Source: Hyphococcus sp.
Lineage (GTDB): Bacteria > Pseudomonadota > Alphaproteobacteria > Caulobacterales > Parvularculaceae
DNA: 64,000 nucleotides
NCBI GenBank assembly: GCA_028289605.1
Contig: JANQON010000016.1
Span: forward strand, 62,001 to 126,000
Direction: 5' to 3'
The translations under genes were made by a program, and so were the position numbers. Each line of letters starts with the position of its first letter. Within the stretch, counting starts at the first letter, position 1. This document shows, one piece after another, positions 11,168 to 19,868 of the stretch. The notes under the pieces are model-generated. The model was not told the DNA's origin. It made no database searches and saw nothing but the letters and a program-made list of their open reading frames with translations.

Positions 11168-12310
11168 TCACTCCATAGTTTTGTTTAGCAAACTGATCGA
11201 AGCCGCAAGGAGCTTGAACCCGACTTGTCGTTTCAGCGAACCGAATGTCTCGAGGTTAGCGATCTCCTCCTCGACCTTAATGCTTGCGACATGCCCGGAT
11301 AGATTTCGAATGAGCGATCTGAGAATGGCTCGCGCTTGCGGCGCGCCGAGGCAAGCATGATGCCCGCTGCCAAATCCAACATGCGGATTGGGAGATCGCG
11401 CAAGATCGATTGCTTCCGCAGACTGAAAAACGTTAGGGTCATAATTCGCGGCTGCCCAACAAAGCGACACCCGGCTTCCCGGATTGTCCTCACCGCGATT
11501 CACCCTTCCGATATGCGTTAAGGGTGAAATCACGCGGATAAATTCTTCTACCGCCATGTTGATGGATTTTTGATCGGACGCGGCAGATGACACGTGTTCT
11601 GGAAACTGCGCGAAGTAGCTCATCACGACGCTAATTGCATTTATGACAGTATCACGACCTCCGGCGAAGACCAGGTTGGATATGCCCAATTTCTCTTCCG
11701 CGCTGAGGGGGCGGCCATCAATTTCCATTTGATTCAGAGCGGCGAAAAAATTGTGCGCATCCTGTGACGTCTCCGCCGCTTGAATTGCGCCAACAAGATA
11801 ATCTTCGAGCACGGTGCCTTTCTGTTCGGAGTCCGCTCCGTCGCGGAAGACATGCGTACCCCAACCAATCCACGTCTCTGCTTCTGTCTCGGGAACGCCG
11901 AGCATATAGGTCAGCGCGCGCGACTGAATTGGTAATGCAAAGTCCCGAACCACATCGAATAACGGCCGCTTGGCGCAGTCTGAAATCAATTCGACAATCA
12001 GAGAATCAATGCGGGCGACGTAGTGGGCTTCCATTGGACGGCGGAAGAACGGTTCGATGAGAGACCGATATCTTCTGTGGTCGGGCGGATCAGTCTCGAT
12101 CGGCAACTGCCGGACGCTTCGCTCCCGCTCTTCAGATGGAATGGGTACGCGGAACGGAGCGTCTGAACTGTATGTTCGCCAGTCTTTCGCGGCGCCGCGG
12201 ACGGCCTTGTAGGACAAGAGCATTGGAATGATCTCATCACCGACGGTCAATTCGAAGGCGTCGTCGCGATCACGCGCTGACTTAAAAGCGTCGAGGACTC
12301 GGAAGGGCAT
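11168..12310 (-). CDS. cytochrome P450
   Basis: A 380-aa bacterial class I cytochrome P450, a soluble heme monooxygenase that needs a separate ferredoxin and reductase (none seen nearby). The heme-binding loop is VGFGSGHHACLGAPQAR, matching FGxGxHxCxG with the axial Cys. The K-helix ExxR is in VEEFIRVISP, and the I-helix oxygen-binding segment is FAGGRDTVINAI. It also shows ETDPPDHRRYR, the C-helix region common in CYP families of proteobacteria. The substrate is unknown. It is followed after 3 bases by a GH13 lipoprotein gene, an unusual partner. Confidence 0.93.
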   Translation of the reverse strand: MPFRVLDAFKSARDRDDAFELTVGDEIIPMLLSYKAVRGAAKDWRTYSSDAPFRVPIPSEERERSVRQLPIETDPPDHRRYRSLIEPFFRRPMEAHYVARIDSLIVELISDCAKRPLFDVVRDFALPIQSRALTYMLGVPETEAETWIGWGTHVFRDGADSEQKGTVLEDYLVGAIQAAETSQDAHNFFAALNQMEIDGRPLSAEEKLGISNLVFAGGRDTVINAISVVMSYFAQFPEHVSSAASDQKSINMAVEEFIRVISPLTHIGRVNRGEDNPGSRVSLCWAAANYDPNVFQSAEAIDLARSPNPHVGFGSGHHACLGAPQARAILRSLIRNLSGHVASIKVEEEIANLETFGSLKRQVGFKLLAASISLLNKTME

Positions 12311-12514
12311 GCGCTGATCCTCCAGTCGTCAAAATATTCACACCCAGACCAAAATCACAAATATCTGCAAAGCCGGCAATCAAGCGCGCAGGATCGTTTT
12401 TGAACCTTGGACAGGTTGATGGGCTTATGATGATTTCTTTCCCATGACGCGTAAATGAAAAAAAGTGCAAATTTTCCCTGGGGAGAGCGCGTCCCGGACT
12501 ATACGCGTTTCAAC

Positions 12515-13786
12515 TCAGAGCCTCCCTACCAACGCCAAAACAGTAAATGCAGAAACAACTGCGTCCCTCTCAGCTTCAAGGCGAGAGACCCTTGCATTCG
12601 CCAGTTCAAGCTCTGCGTCCAGAACGTCCAGCCTTGTTCTCCGGTTCGCTTCCGCTTCGCGGACAACCCCATCGCGGCTTTGCAGGGCGGCTTGCACCTG
12701 GCCCTGGCGCGCCTGAATGGATGCAAGTGCGGCCCGTCGGGCCGCCCAACTATCGATGACGGCCTGTCTTACGTCTCTTCGGGTTTGTTCCAGTTGAAAT
12801 TTCGCAGCCCGAGCCCTGTGCTTGGCGGCTCGCGTCTGCGCACGATTCGTTCCGCCGTTAAACAGATCCATAGATACGTTCAGAAACACCCCGTAACTTT
12901 CCGTATCGCCCGTAAATTGCGCCACAACCTGATCAGCCGCAGTCGAGGCTTCGGCGGAAATTGAAACCTGCGGCAGCGACCGGCCCCGCGCTTCCCTGAC
13001 GGCAAATTGCGCAGCATCGGCAGTCTGTCGCTGTGCGCTGAGTATCGGCCCTTCCTTTTCCGCCAGCCACACAGCCTCTTCCAAGTCTGCAGGCAGAGCA
13101 TCAGGCAGCACCGGTAGCTCCAAATGCGATGGCGGCGTGCGTCCGAAAACCCTTACGAAGTCCTCTTCCGCGGATCGCAGCACGCTTTCCGCGTTGACCC
13201 GGTCGGCGGTTGCCGCCGCAAAACGAGACTCTGACTGAAGCACATCGGTTTTTGTGGCGAAACCGGCTTCAAACCGCGAGCGCGATTCTTCCAGGCGCTG
13301 CTCAATGATGTCTTCGTTCTGCCGGCGAACGTCCAGAACGCCTCTCGCCTGAACCAGATTGGCCATTGCCGTTGCGCCAGCAAGAATGACATTCTGGCGC
13401 GTCGCTGTTTCAGAGGACTTCGCGGCGCCGGCGTTGGACTTGGCTGCGTTGATTGCGCCCGATAAAACACCAGACGTGAACACCGCCTGTTGGAGGGTCG
13501 CTCGAACCGCCATCGGGTCGGTAACCTGGTCGAAACTCTGATCCTGCCCAATCGCGGGAGCCGTAAAGGACTGATCCAGGCGGCCAAGCTGGCCCTCAAC
13601 GCGCAACTGCGGCAACCGTCCTCCGCGCGCCGCCGATAGATCTCCGCGCGCCGCTTCCGTCAGCGCCTCCGCGGCGGCCAGTTCGGGATTTTGGGACAGT
13701 AAATCATAGAGGTCGTTGTCTGCATCGGCCTGCGCCGCCGTTGCGGAACACAACACGGCGGACGACATGATCAAGAACTTACGCAT
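12515..13786 (-). CDS. TolC-family outer membrane efflux protein
   Basis: A 423-aa outer-membrane channel of an RND tripartite pump. The start at 13786 is set by the signal peptide MRKFLIMSSAVLCSATAAQA; longer frames read back into the RND gene. The sequence holds two similar TolC repeats of long coiled-coil helices (SRFEAGFATKTDVLQSESRFAAA; RTRLDVLDAELELANARVSRLEAERD), with the conserved T-DVL-E pattern. Its start codon overlaps the end of the RND permease gene by 8 bases, so translation is coupled. It is the last gene of the MFP-RND-TolC operon. Confidence 0.92.
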   Translation of the reverse strand: MRKFLIMSSAVLCSATAAQADADNDLYDLLSQNPELAAAEALTEAARGDLSAARGGRLPQLRVEGQLGRLDQSFTAPAIGQDQSFDQVTDPMAVRATLQQAVFTSGVLSGAINAAKSNAGAAKSSETATRQNVILAGATAMANLVQARGVLDVRRQNEDIIEQRLEESRSRFEAGFATKTDVLQSESRFAAATADRVNAESVLRSAEEDFVRVFGRTPPSHLELPVLPDALPADLEEAVWLAEKEGPILSAQRQTADAAQFAVREARGRSLPQVSISAEASTAADQVVAQFTGDTESYGVFLNVSMDLFNGGTNRAQTRAAKHRARAAKFQLEQTRRDVRQAVIDSWAARRAALASIQARQGQVQAALQSRDGVVREAEANRRTRLDVLDAELELANARVSRLEAERDAVVSAFTVLALVGRL

Positions 13787-16700
13787 ATGACGGCTCCATA
13801 TCTGCGATAGAGTTATCTGTTTTGTCTCCGCTCCTCGTCCGATTGAGCAAAATAAACATCTGCGGGACAAAAAAGAACGAAATGACCGTAGACAGAACAA
13901 CACCTCCGGCGATCGCCGTGGCGAAGGGCGGCCAAAATCCTCCATCCGACAAAATCAACGGCAAGAAACCGGCGAATGTCGTCAATGTCGTTGACGTAAT
14001 GTGTCGCGACGTCTCGAGCACGACCCGTTTGACGGCTTCCCGGTCGCCGGCCATTGCGTCTTTGTCGCCTTTCAGGCCAGACAAAATGATAATGGCGGCG
14101 TTGATGGCCACGCCCATGAGTCCCATCAATGCAACAATAGGTTGGAATCCGAACGGATATCCAAAGATCGTCAAACTCAACATGCCGAGGCCCATGGACA
14201 GGCCGGCGACCATGAAAACAATCATGCTGAGGCGGAATGAATTGAAGCTCAAAACAACGACGGCAACCGTCGCAACAACGATAAGGCCGACCGAGGCAAG
14301 CAGGTTACCAACCGCATCTGACCGCGCTTCCGCATCGCCGCCGAACTCAACGCGATATCCAGGCGGCATTTGAAAGCCTTGCTGGTCGGCCAGCTTGTTG
14401 AATGCGGCGACCACATTTGAGGCCAGCGCGTCGCTTCTGATAAATCCGGTCACCGTGTTGACGCGTTCGCCGTCGTACCGAGTGATCGCCGCAGCCGACG
14501 GCCGCAGTTCCAGATCGCCAAGGCCGGTAATCGGCGTCGCCGGCACGCCGGACGCCGTTCGTTGCAGGCCGGCTTGGAGGGCCGGATTTGTTATCGAAAG
14601 CGACTCGATTTCCGTCATGTCGCGCCGCGACTTTTCATCCAGTCGGACGACGACGTCGATTTCTTCCTCGCCTTCGACAATTGAGCCGCCCTGGGCGCCC
14701 TGCAGTTTTGCCGATAGCCCGTCTGCGACTTGCGCGAGGGTCAATCCGGCCTGCAACGCGTCGTCCTCGTCAGCCGTTAGCCAAAGCTTTGGTTCCCCGC
14801 CCGAGATGCTGGCGAAAGAAATCGTGACATCTGGAATCTGGGCCAGGATTCCGCGAGCCTCTTCGCCAAGGCGTTGCAGCGTGTTGAGGTCGCGGCCAAA
14901 AATACGCAGCTCAAATGGCGCCGCCGTCGGCGGGCCCTGTGCGAGCGCGCGGACGAGCACTTGCGCATTCGGCAACGCCTCGCTCAGTTCCTGTTGCAGC
15001 TCATTTTGCAGGTCCTTCATCTCATCAAGCGATGTCGCCGTCACCATGGCTTCAGCGAAATCCTTGGCGCCGTCCTGATTCATAGACAGATTGTAGTAAA
15101 AGGACGGAACTGAATTGCCGATAAACCACTCAGCGCTCACAACGCGATCGTCGGCTTCCAGAATAACGTCTGCTTTTTCCGCAGCTTCTCGCGTCGCCGT
15201 TAAGCTGGACTGCGGCGACATCCGCAATTCCACGTGAAACTGGTTACGATCCGCTTCCGGAAAAAATTGGGTCGGTAGTGTTGTCACGCCTATGAAGCCC
15301 AAGAGGGGCAGGACAAGCGCCGCCATCACCGACAGACGAGGCGATCCGAGACTCAATCCCAACAACCATTTGAATGGGCCGGCGACCGCAGGGACCGAAA
15401 TGCCCTGAGAGGGCCGCTTCCCGCCGTCTCGCGCAAAAAATCGTCCGGCGAGTCCGGCAATGACTGTCATCGCGAGGACATAAGATGAAAGCAATGCGAT
15501 GATAACGCTGTCAGCGATCGCGCCGACAAACTCCCCGGCGCCGCCTGGCAATAGGCTGATCGGCAGGAAGGCGAAGACCGTCGTAAGCGTTGAACTGAGG
15601 AGGGGCAGCCACAACCGCTCGACAGATTTTGCGACAGCCTCGCGCGGGGACAAGCCCGCTGTCAGTCGCCGCGTAACTGCATCGCAAACCACAATGGCCG
15701 AGTCCACAAGCAGTCCCAAGGCGACAATGAGACCGGTGATCGACATTTGATGAATTGGGATGCCGAAGAAATTCATGAAGGTCAGCGCCAGCAGCGTGGT
15801 CAGCGGAATAGCGAACGTCACCAGCATCGCCGATTTGGGGCCCAGCGTGAAAAAGAGAATGAGAACGACCAGGCTAATGCCAATCAACAGATTTGTGATC
15901 AACGATCGAAAGCGTTCATTGGCATATTCAGCCTGGTTGAAGATGATGCGTTGTTCGATGCCGGCGCTGATCGTTGTTTCAAACTCGCCGAGCTCGTCGA
16001 CAAGCGAGGCGGACCAATCGGCCACGCGCAGGCCGGGTTCCATTCGCGCGCCGACAACGATAGCCGGCCGCCCATCGACGATTGCAAGCTCGGAAAGCGG
16101 ATCCTTCAGCGATCGTTCGATATCCGCGACGTCACCGAGTTGAACTGTTGCGCCGCTGGCGCCGGTCTGCAGCGGCACGCGCCGTAAGCGATCCAGCGTA
16201 TCAAGCTCGCCTTCGACTTCGAGTGTGTATTGAGCGGCGTCACCGAAAAACTGCCCAGCGGCGCCTTTCACGTCGGCGGCTGCGATGTTCGTCGCGATTT
16301 GCCGTTCGCTCAGGCCCAGCGCCTGCGCGACGTCGTTAGGCAAGGTAACGGCGATTTCTTCTGGAGAGGCCCCGTGAATACCGACATACTCCGCGCCGGG
16401 AAAATTTCGTAATCGGGACTGAAGTTCTTCAGCCGTACGTTTCAAGATCAAAAGATTGGGATCGCTCGTCGCATTCCAGATGAGGGCCGTCAACACCGTG
16501 TATGCGTCTTCGTTCCGATCGTCGATAAACTGTGAGTCCCCCGCTGCAGCGGGTAATTCGCTTCTTGCATCGTCAACGGCGTCTCTGACCCGGGCGAGCG
16601 GCTCGGCGGGCTCGACAATTTGATCGCGAAGGATGATCGTTATCGACGAAAGACCAGTGCGCGACGTCGACTGAATGGTGTCGATTTCGGCGATGCTTTG

Positions 16701-16907
16701 CAGTTCGTCTTCGATTGGCTGTGTCACCAATCGTTCCACCAATTCGGCGCTGGCGCCGGGCAGGGGCGTCAAAATCGTCGCAACGCGGCTCGTGACCCGC
16801 GGGTCTTCGGTTTGCGGCATTGTCAGGACGGCGGCAACGCCGCCCACAATCACCAGCGTGACGACGAGGATAAGCGCGCGGACGTTGTCGTAGAGGATCG
16901 TTTTCAT
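13779..16907 (-). CDS. RND efflux permease (AcrB/MexF family)
   Basis: A 1042-aa inner-membrane RND transporter that uses proton motive force to extrude substrates. It has the family layout: TM1 at residues about 10-30, a large periplasmic porter domain, TM2-7 (VVLILFFTLGPKSAM, ALGLLVDSAIVVCDAVTRR with the proton-relay Asp in TM4), a second periplasmic domain and TM8-12 (LMGLMGVAINAAIIILSGLK). TM4 shows GLLVDSAIVV, with one acidic residue where AcrB has the DD pair. The ATG overlaps the stop of the adaptor gene (ATGA). Substrates are unknown; drug or solvent export is likely given the TetR neighbour. Confidence 0.93.
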   Translation of the reverse strand: MKTILYDNVRALILVVTLVIVGGVAAVLTMPQTEDPRVTSRVATILTPLPGASAELVERLVTQPIEDELQSIAEIDTIQSTSRTGLSSITIILRDQIVEPAEPLARVRDAVDDARSELPAAAGDSQFIDDRNEDAYTVLTALIWNATSDPNLLILKRTAEELQSRLRNFPGAEYVGIHGASPEEIAVTLPNDVAQALGLSERQIATNIAAADVKGAAGQFFGDAAQYTLEVEGELDTLDRLRRVPLQTGASGATVQLGDVADIERSLKDPLSELAIVDGRPAIVVGARMEPGLRVADWSASLVDELGEFETTISAGIEQRIIFNQAEYANERFRSLITNLLIGISLVVLILFFTLGPKSAMLVTFAIPLTTLLALTFMNFFGIPIHQMSITGLIVALGLLVDSAIVVCDAVTRRLTAGLSPREAVAKSVERLWLPLLSSTLTTVFAFLPISLLPGGAGEFVGAIADSVIIALLSSYVLAMTVIAGLAGRFFARDGGKRPSQGISVPAVAGPFKWLLGLSLGSPRLSVMAALVLPLLGFIGVTTLPTQFFPEADRNQFHVELRMSPQSSLTATREAAEKADVILEADDRVVSAEWFIGNSVPSFYYNLSMNQDGAKDFAEAMVTATSLDEMKDLQNELQQELSEALPNAQVLVRALAQGPPTAAPFELRIFGRDLNTLQRLGEEARGILAQIPDVTISFASISGGEPKLWLTADEDDALQAGLTLAQVADGLSAKLQGAQGGSIVEGEEEIDVVVRLDEKSRRDMTEIESLSITNPALQAGLQRTASGVPATPITGLGDLELRPSAAAITRYDGERVNTVTGFIRSDALASNVVAAFNKLADQQGFQMPPGYRVEFGGDAEARSDAVGNLLASVGLIVVATVAVVVLSFNSFRLSMIVFMVAGLSMGLGMLSLTIFGYPFGFQPIVALMGLMGVAINAAIIILSGLKGDKDAMAGDREAVKRVVLETSRHITSTTLTTFAGFLPLILSDGGFWPPFATAIAGGVVLSTVISFFFVPQMFILLNRTRSGDKTDNSIADMEPSYA

Positions 16908-18109
16908 TGAGGCTCTCCGGACGGGGACGCAAGAGAGCGTGTCGAAGAGCCGCTTGCGCCCAGCGAAGCAACGTCGACTTCGTCCACGACGCGTACTTGC
17001 TGACCAGGCACGAAGCGAAATGGCGCTGCTGCGACAACTTGATCGCCGTCCTCAATGGTTCCGCGAATGAATACGCGTTCATTGCCGATGTGAATGACTT
17101 CGACGTCTTTTCTAACAATCTCGCCGAGGCCGCCTTCAATGTTCTGGACGACATATACCGACCACAAACCGCGATAGCTTTCGGTCAACGCAAGCGCCGG
17201 CGCCCAGGCGCCGCGAGTGCGCCGTTCTTCTTCAAGCTGTAACCTCACAAGTCCGCCGGGAATGAATCCTGGGTCCTCGGTAATTTCCAACCGTATAGGG
17301 ACTGTCTGGGTTGCAAGTTCGACCTCGTCGCCAATCCCCTTGACCTGCGCCTGTGCGATTAAATCTCGGGTCGAGACTTCAAACTGATCTCCTATGGCGA
17401 TATTGCGGGCAAAGCGCGCGGGCACGCCGATGAGCGCTTCAAGACTGCCTTGCTCGTTAAGACGCACCACTGGTTGGCCGGCGGAAACGGTTACGCCGGA
17501 GTCAAGATAGCGTCCGACAATGATCCCGCTGAATGGCGCTTTCAATGCGGCGTCGCTCCGGTCGACCCGAGCATTCTCGATACTCCTGCTCAACTGCCTT
17601 ACACGTGCGCGCAACCCGTCGCGCTCCGCGGTAACATCGTCGAGATCCTGGCGCGTCGCGAAGCCGTCGCTAAAAAGGTCTTGGGTGCGCTCAAGCGTTG
17701 CTTCCGCCCGTCTCAATGACGCGCTGGCTTCCGCTCGCGCCGCCTCCAATTCACTCGTTCTGAGATCAAGGCGTTCCGGGTCCAGCCGCGCAAGGTCGTC
17801 GCCCTCTTCCACGCGATCGCCGACCTCCACAAGAACCTCGGCGATTTCGCCGCCGACCTGGAAGCCTACGTCAGAAACCTGGGCGGCGTTGATCCGGCCT
17901 GGAAACCTGCGGGAGGCGCGATAGCTATCCTGAAAGGCGATCCTGGCGGTGGCCACAGGCAGCGCCGTGGCAGCTTCCTCAGCGGCGGCGTTGATGAGCA
18001 ACATGTTCCTGCCGAAGAAAACCCCTGAGAAAATCACAACGGCCAACACGGCCAACCAAATCATGCGTTTAAGCATCCACGTGGATAGTCTTGTCAGGGC
18101 GTTCGTCAT
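16904..18109 (-). CDS. RND periplasmic adaptor (HlyD/MFP family)
   Basis: A 401-aa membrane fusion protein linking the RND pump to the TolC channel. The ATG at 18109 is preferred over an upstream start because an AGGAGCCGGAGAG region precedes it and the N-terminus MTNALTRLSTWMLKRMIWLAVLAVVIFSGVFF is one membrane anchor. Domains in order: lipoyl half (GEIAEVLVEVGDRVEEGDDLARLDPE), helical hairpin (ATLERTQDLFSDGFATRQDLDDV), lipoyl second half (LKAPFSGIIVGRYLDSGVTVSAGQPVV), beta-barrel and membrane-proximal domains. First gene of the operon; operator-like repeat 54 bases upstream. Confidence 0.92.
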   Translation of the reverse strand: MTNALTRLSTWMLKRMIWLAVLAVVIFSGVFFGRNMLLINAAAEEAATALPVATARIAFQDSYRASRRFPGRINAAQVSDVGFQVGGEIAEVLVEVGDRVEEGDDLARLDPERLDLRTSELEAARAEASASLRRAEATLERTQDLFSDGFATRQDLDDVTAERDGLRARVRQLSRSIENARVDRSDAALKAPFSGIIVGRYLDSGVTVSAGQPVVRLNEQGSLEALIGVPARFARNIAIGDQFEVSTRDLIAQAQVKGIGDEVELATQTVPIRLEITEDPGFIPGGLVRLQLEEERRTRGAWAPALALTESYRGLWSVYVVQNIEGGLGEIVRKDVEVIHIGNERVFIRGTIEDGDQVVAAAPFRFVPGQQVRVVDEVDVASLGASGSSTRSLASPSGEPQ

Positions 18110-18162
18110 TTTGCTCTCCGGCTCCTTATTCGACAGCGCCAACGGTCGAAATAAATGGGTAG

Positions 18163-18184
18163 TGAGATTATTTGACAAATCTCA
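18163..18184. promoter_or_regulatory. candidate TetR operator between efflux operon and tetR
   Basis: TGAGATT-N8-AATCTCA is a perfect 7-bp inverted repeat, 54 bases before the adaptor gene and 64 before tetR. A TTGACA (18172-18177, + strand) lies inside it and could be the -35 of tetR, so binding would block both promoters. Confidence 0.6.
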
Positions 18185-18247
18185 TACGTCATGCAATACG
18201 GAGACGCCAGACCGTTGGATCTGTTTTTTTGTGAAAGGATTGTGACG

Positions 18248-18844
18248 TTGCCCAGGCCGGCGCTTAGCGAAGCGGAAACGCGGGAACTCATCCTGTCTGA
18301 AGCTTATTCTCTGTTTAAAGAGATCGGGTATAGAAAGACCACGATCGGCGATATCGCCAAGGCTTGCGGCTTCAGTCCGGCCAATGTCCACAAGCATTTT
18401 GGGACAAAGTCCGACATTAATCAGGCTATCGCCAGCGTCATGATGGATGAAAAAATCAGTGAGGCCAAAAAAGCGGTTGCCAAGCGGCGCAGTCCGTCAA
18501 TGAAACTGCGCGTATTTGTAGCAACGATCTATGAAAGCACGCTGGAGAGCTTTCGCCACGACAAAAGGGTTTTTGAAACACTGTCCTCCGCGGCTGAAGA
18601 AAAGTGGGAAGTCGTTAGAAATTATCGGCTCACGCTCAAAGGGATGTTAACCGACATTATCAGAGAAGGCTGCGAAGCAGGCGAGTTTACGTCACCGAAC
18701 ATAGGCCGAACAGCAGATGCTATCCATATGTCATTGATTGCGGTTTTCCACCCCGCAAATATTGTGGAGATGCTTGACGAGCCGGACGCAGCGGATGTCG
18801 ATACGATCACGGACTTTCTGCTTGCCGGCCTTCGAGCAAATTAG
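18248..18844 (+). CDS. TetR-family transcriptional regulator
   Basis: A 198-aa TetR-type repressor. The HTH is seen in RKTTIGDIAKACGFSPANVHKHFGTKSDI (residues about 33-61), the signature TetR DNA-binding segment. The TTG at 18248 is preferred since AAGGA lies 8 bases upstream; a GTG at 18242 is too close to that site. The C-terminal ligand domain ends with a poorly conserved helical bundle. Divergent orientation from the MFP-RND-TolC operon, with an inverted repeat in the shared 138-base spacer, indicates it represses the pump and itself, with release by a pump substrate. Confidence 0.9.
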   Translation: MPRPALSEAETRELILSEAYSLFKEIGYRKTTIGDIAKACGFSPANVHKHFGTKSDINQAIASVMMDEKISEAKKAVAKRRSPSMKLRVFVATIYESTLESFRHDKRVFETLSSAAEEKWEVVRNYRLTLKGMLTDIIREGCEAGEFTSPNIGRTADAIHMSLIAVFHPANIVEMLDEPDAADVDTITDFLLAGLRAN

Positions 18845-18905
18845 TCGCGAAAGGGCGGGGGAACGCAAGAAAAGAGTGTCCGGCGCAATACTAGTATTTG
18901 GCGCC

Positions 18906-19868
18906 CTAGATTTGTTCCAGCATCGCGTCACGCAGTTTGGACGCACTCAAAAACGCAGCCTCGACACGAGACCCAAGACACCAGTCGCCGCAGGCGGCCA
19001 ATTGATGATGCTCGTCGAGAAGGAAGGGCGTCCCTGCGGTTACGGACGTTGACGCATATCGCCAACGATGCAGCGCTGCGTGCGTCGCATGAGACAGGTC
19101 GGCCTGACACAGTTTGGATGCTTCGCTGATCAGCAGTGCTTCGATGTCCTCGCGCGGCTCTTCCAGGTGAGCTTCAGCCCAGTCGTTGCTCGATTGGATG
19201 ACGATCGAAGCGGGGGATTCGCGGCCGGGTTTTGCTGAATTGAGCGCCATCCAACCGACAGGCGAGTCGCCAATGCGCGCCGCGGTCCACGGCATCACCG
19301 GCGCATGCTCAAAACCGAGCATCAGGGAAAAGCATCCCTGCATGCTGACGCTTTGAAGCGCGTCGCGCCCCTTGAGCGGTTCCGGCAAAAGCGCAGCGGT
19401 TTGGGGCGCCGGGGCAGTGCTAACGATCCAATCAAACGGCCCATGTGTTTGTGCATTGGAATCGCGAAGCGTCCATTGGTCGCCGGTCTTAATGATCTGT
19501 TCAATGTGCGTTGTGAGGCGTATGTCCAAGCCGGAGGCGAGGGACTTGCACATGGCGTTCATGCCCGGCGCAGCAACGAACATCTCTCGGCCAGCAGGCT
19601 GCGCGCCGTTCAGGGACGCAACGGATACGGGCCAAGGCGCAATCGTCCCGGTGTCGACAAACGACTCAATGCCTTTTTGAAATTCGCCCGTTTTGGCGGT
19701 GAAGTATTGCGCGCCATGGTCGAATTGGAACGCGCCGGCGCGCCGCGTCGCCATGCGCCCGCCGACGCCTCGCGATTTTTCGAAAACCCAAACGTTCGCC
19801 CGGGGCTTTAAGCCTGCCGCCAAGGTCAATCCGGAAAGACCGGCGCCAATTATCGCAATGCTTGTCAT
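18906..19868 (-). CDS. renalase-like FAD-dependent oxidoreductase
   Basis: A 320-aa flavoprotein. The N-terminal dinucleotide fold IAIIGAGLSGLTLAAGL (GxGxxG, residues about 5-21) is followed by FEKSRGVGGRMATRR and FDHGAQYFTAK, the motif that defines the renalase-like branch of the NAD(P)/FAD amine-oxidase family. The C-terminus has ACGDWCLGSRVEAAFLSASKL, the second FAD contact. Human renalase oxidises dihydronicotinamide isomers; the bacterial role is not fixed. Its ATG overlaps the stop of the photolyase gene (ATGA), a pairing often seen in marine proteobacteria. Confidence 0.85.
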   Translation of the reverse strand: MTSIAIIGAGLSGLTLAAGLKPRANVWVFEKSRGVGGRMATRRAGAFQFDHGAQYFTAKTGEFQKGIESFVDTGTIAPWPVSVASLNGAQPAGREMFVAAPGMNAMCKSLASGLDIRLTTHIEQIIKTGDQWTLRDSNAQTHGPFDWIVSTAPAPQTAALLPEPLKGRDALQSVSMQGCFSLMLGFEHAPVMPWTAARIGDSPVGWMALNSAKPGRESPASIVIQSSNDWAEAHLEEPREDIEALLISEASKLCQADLSHATHAALHRWRYASTSVTAGTPFLLDEHHQLAACGDWCLGSRVEAAFLSASKLRDAMLEQI

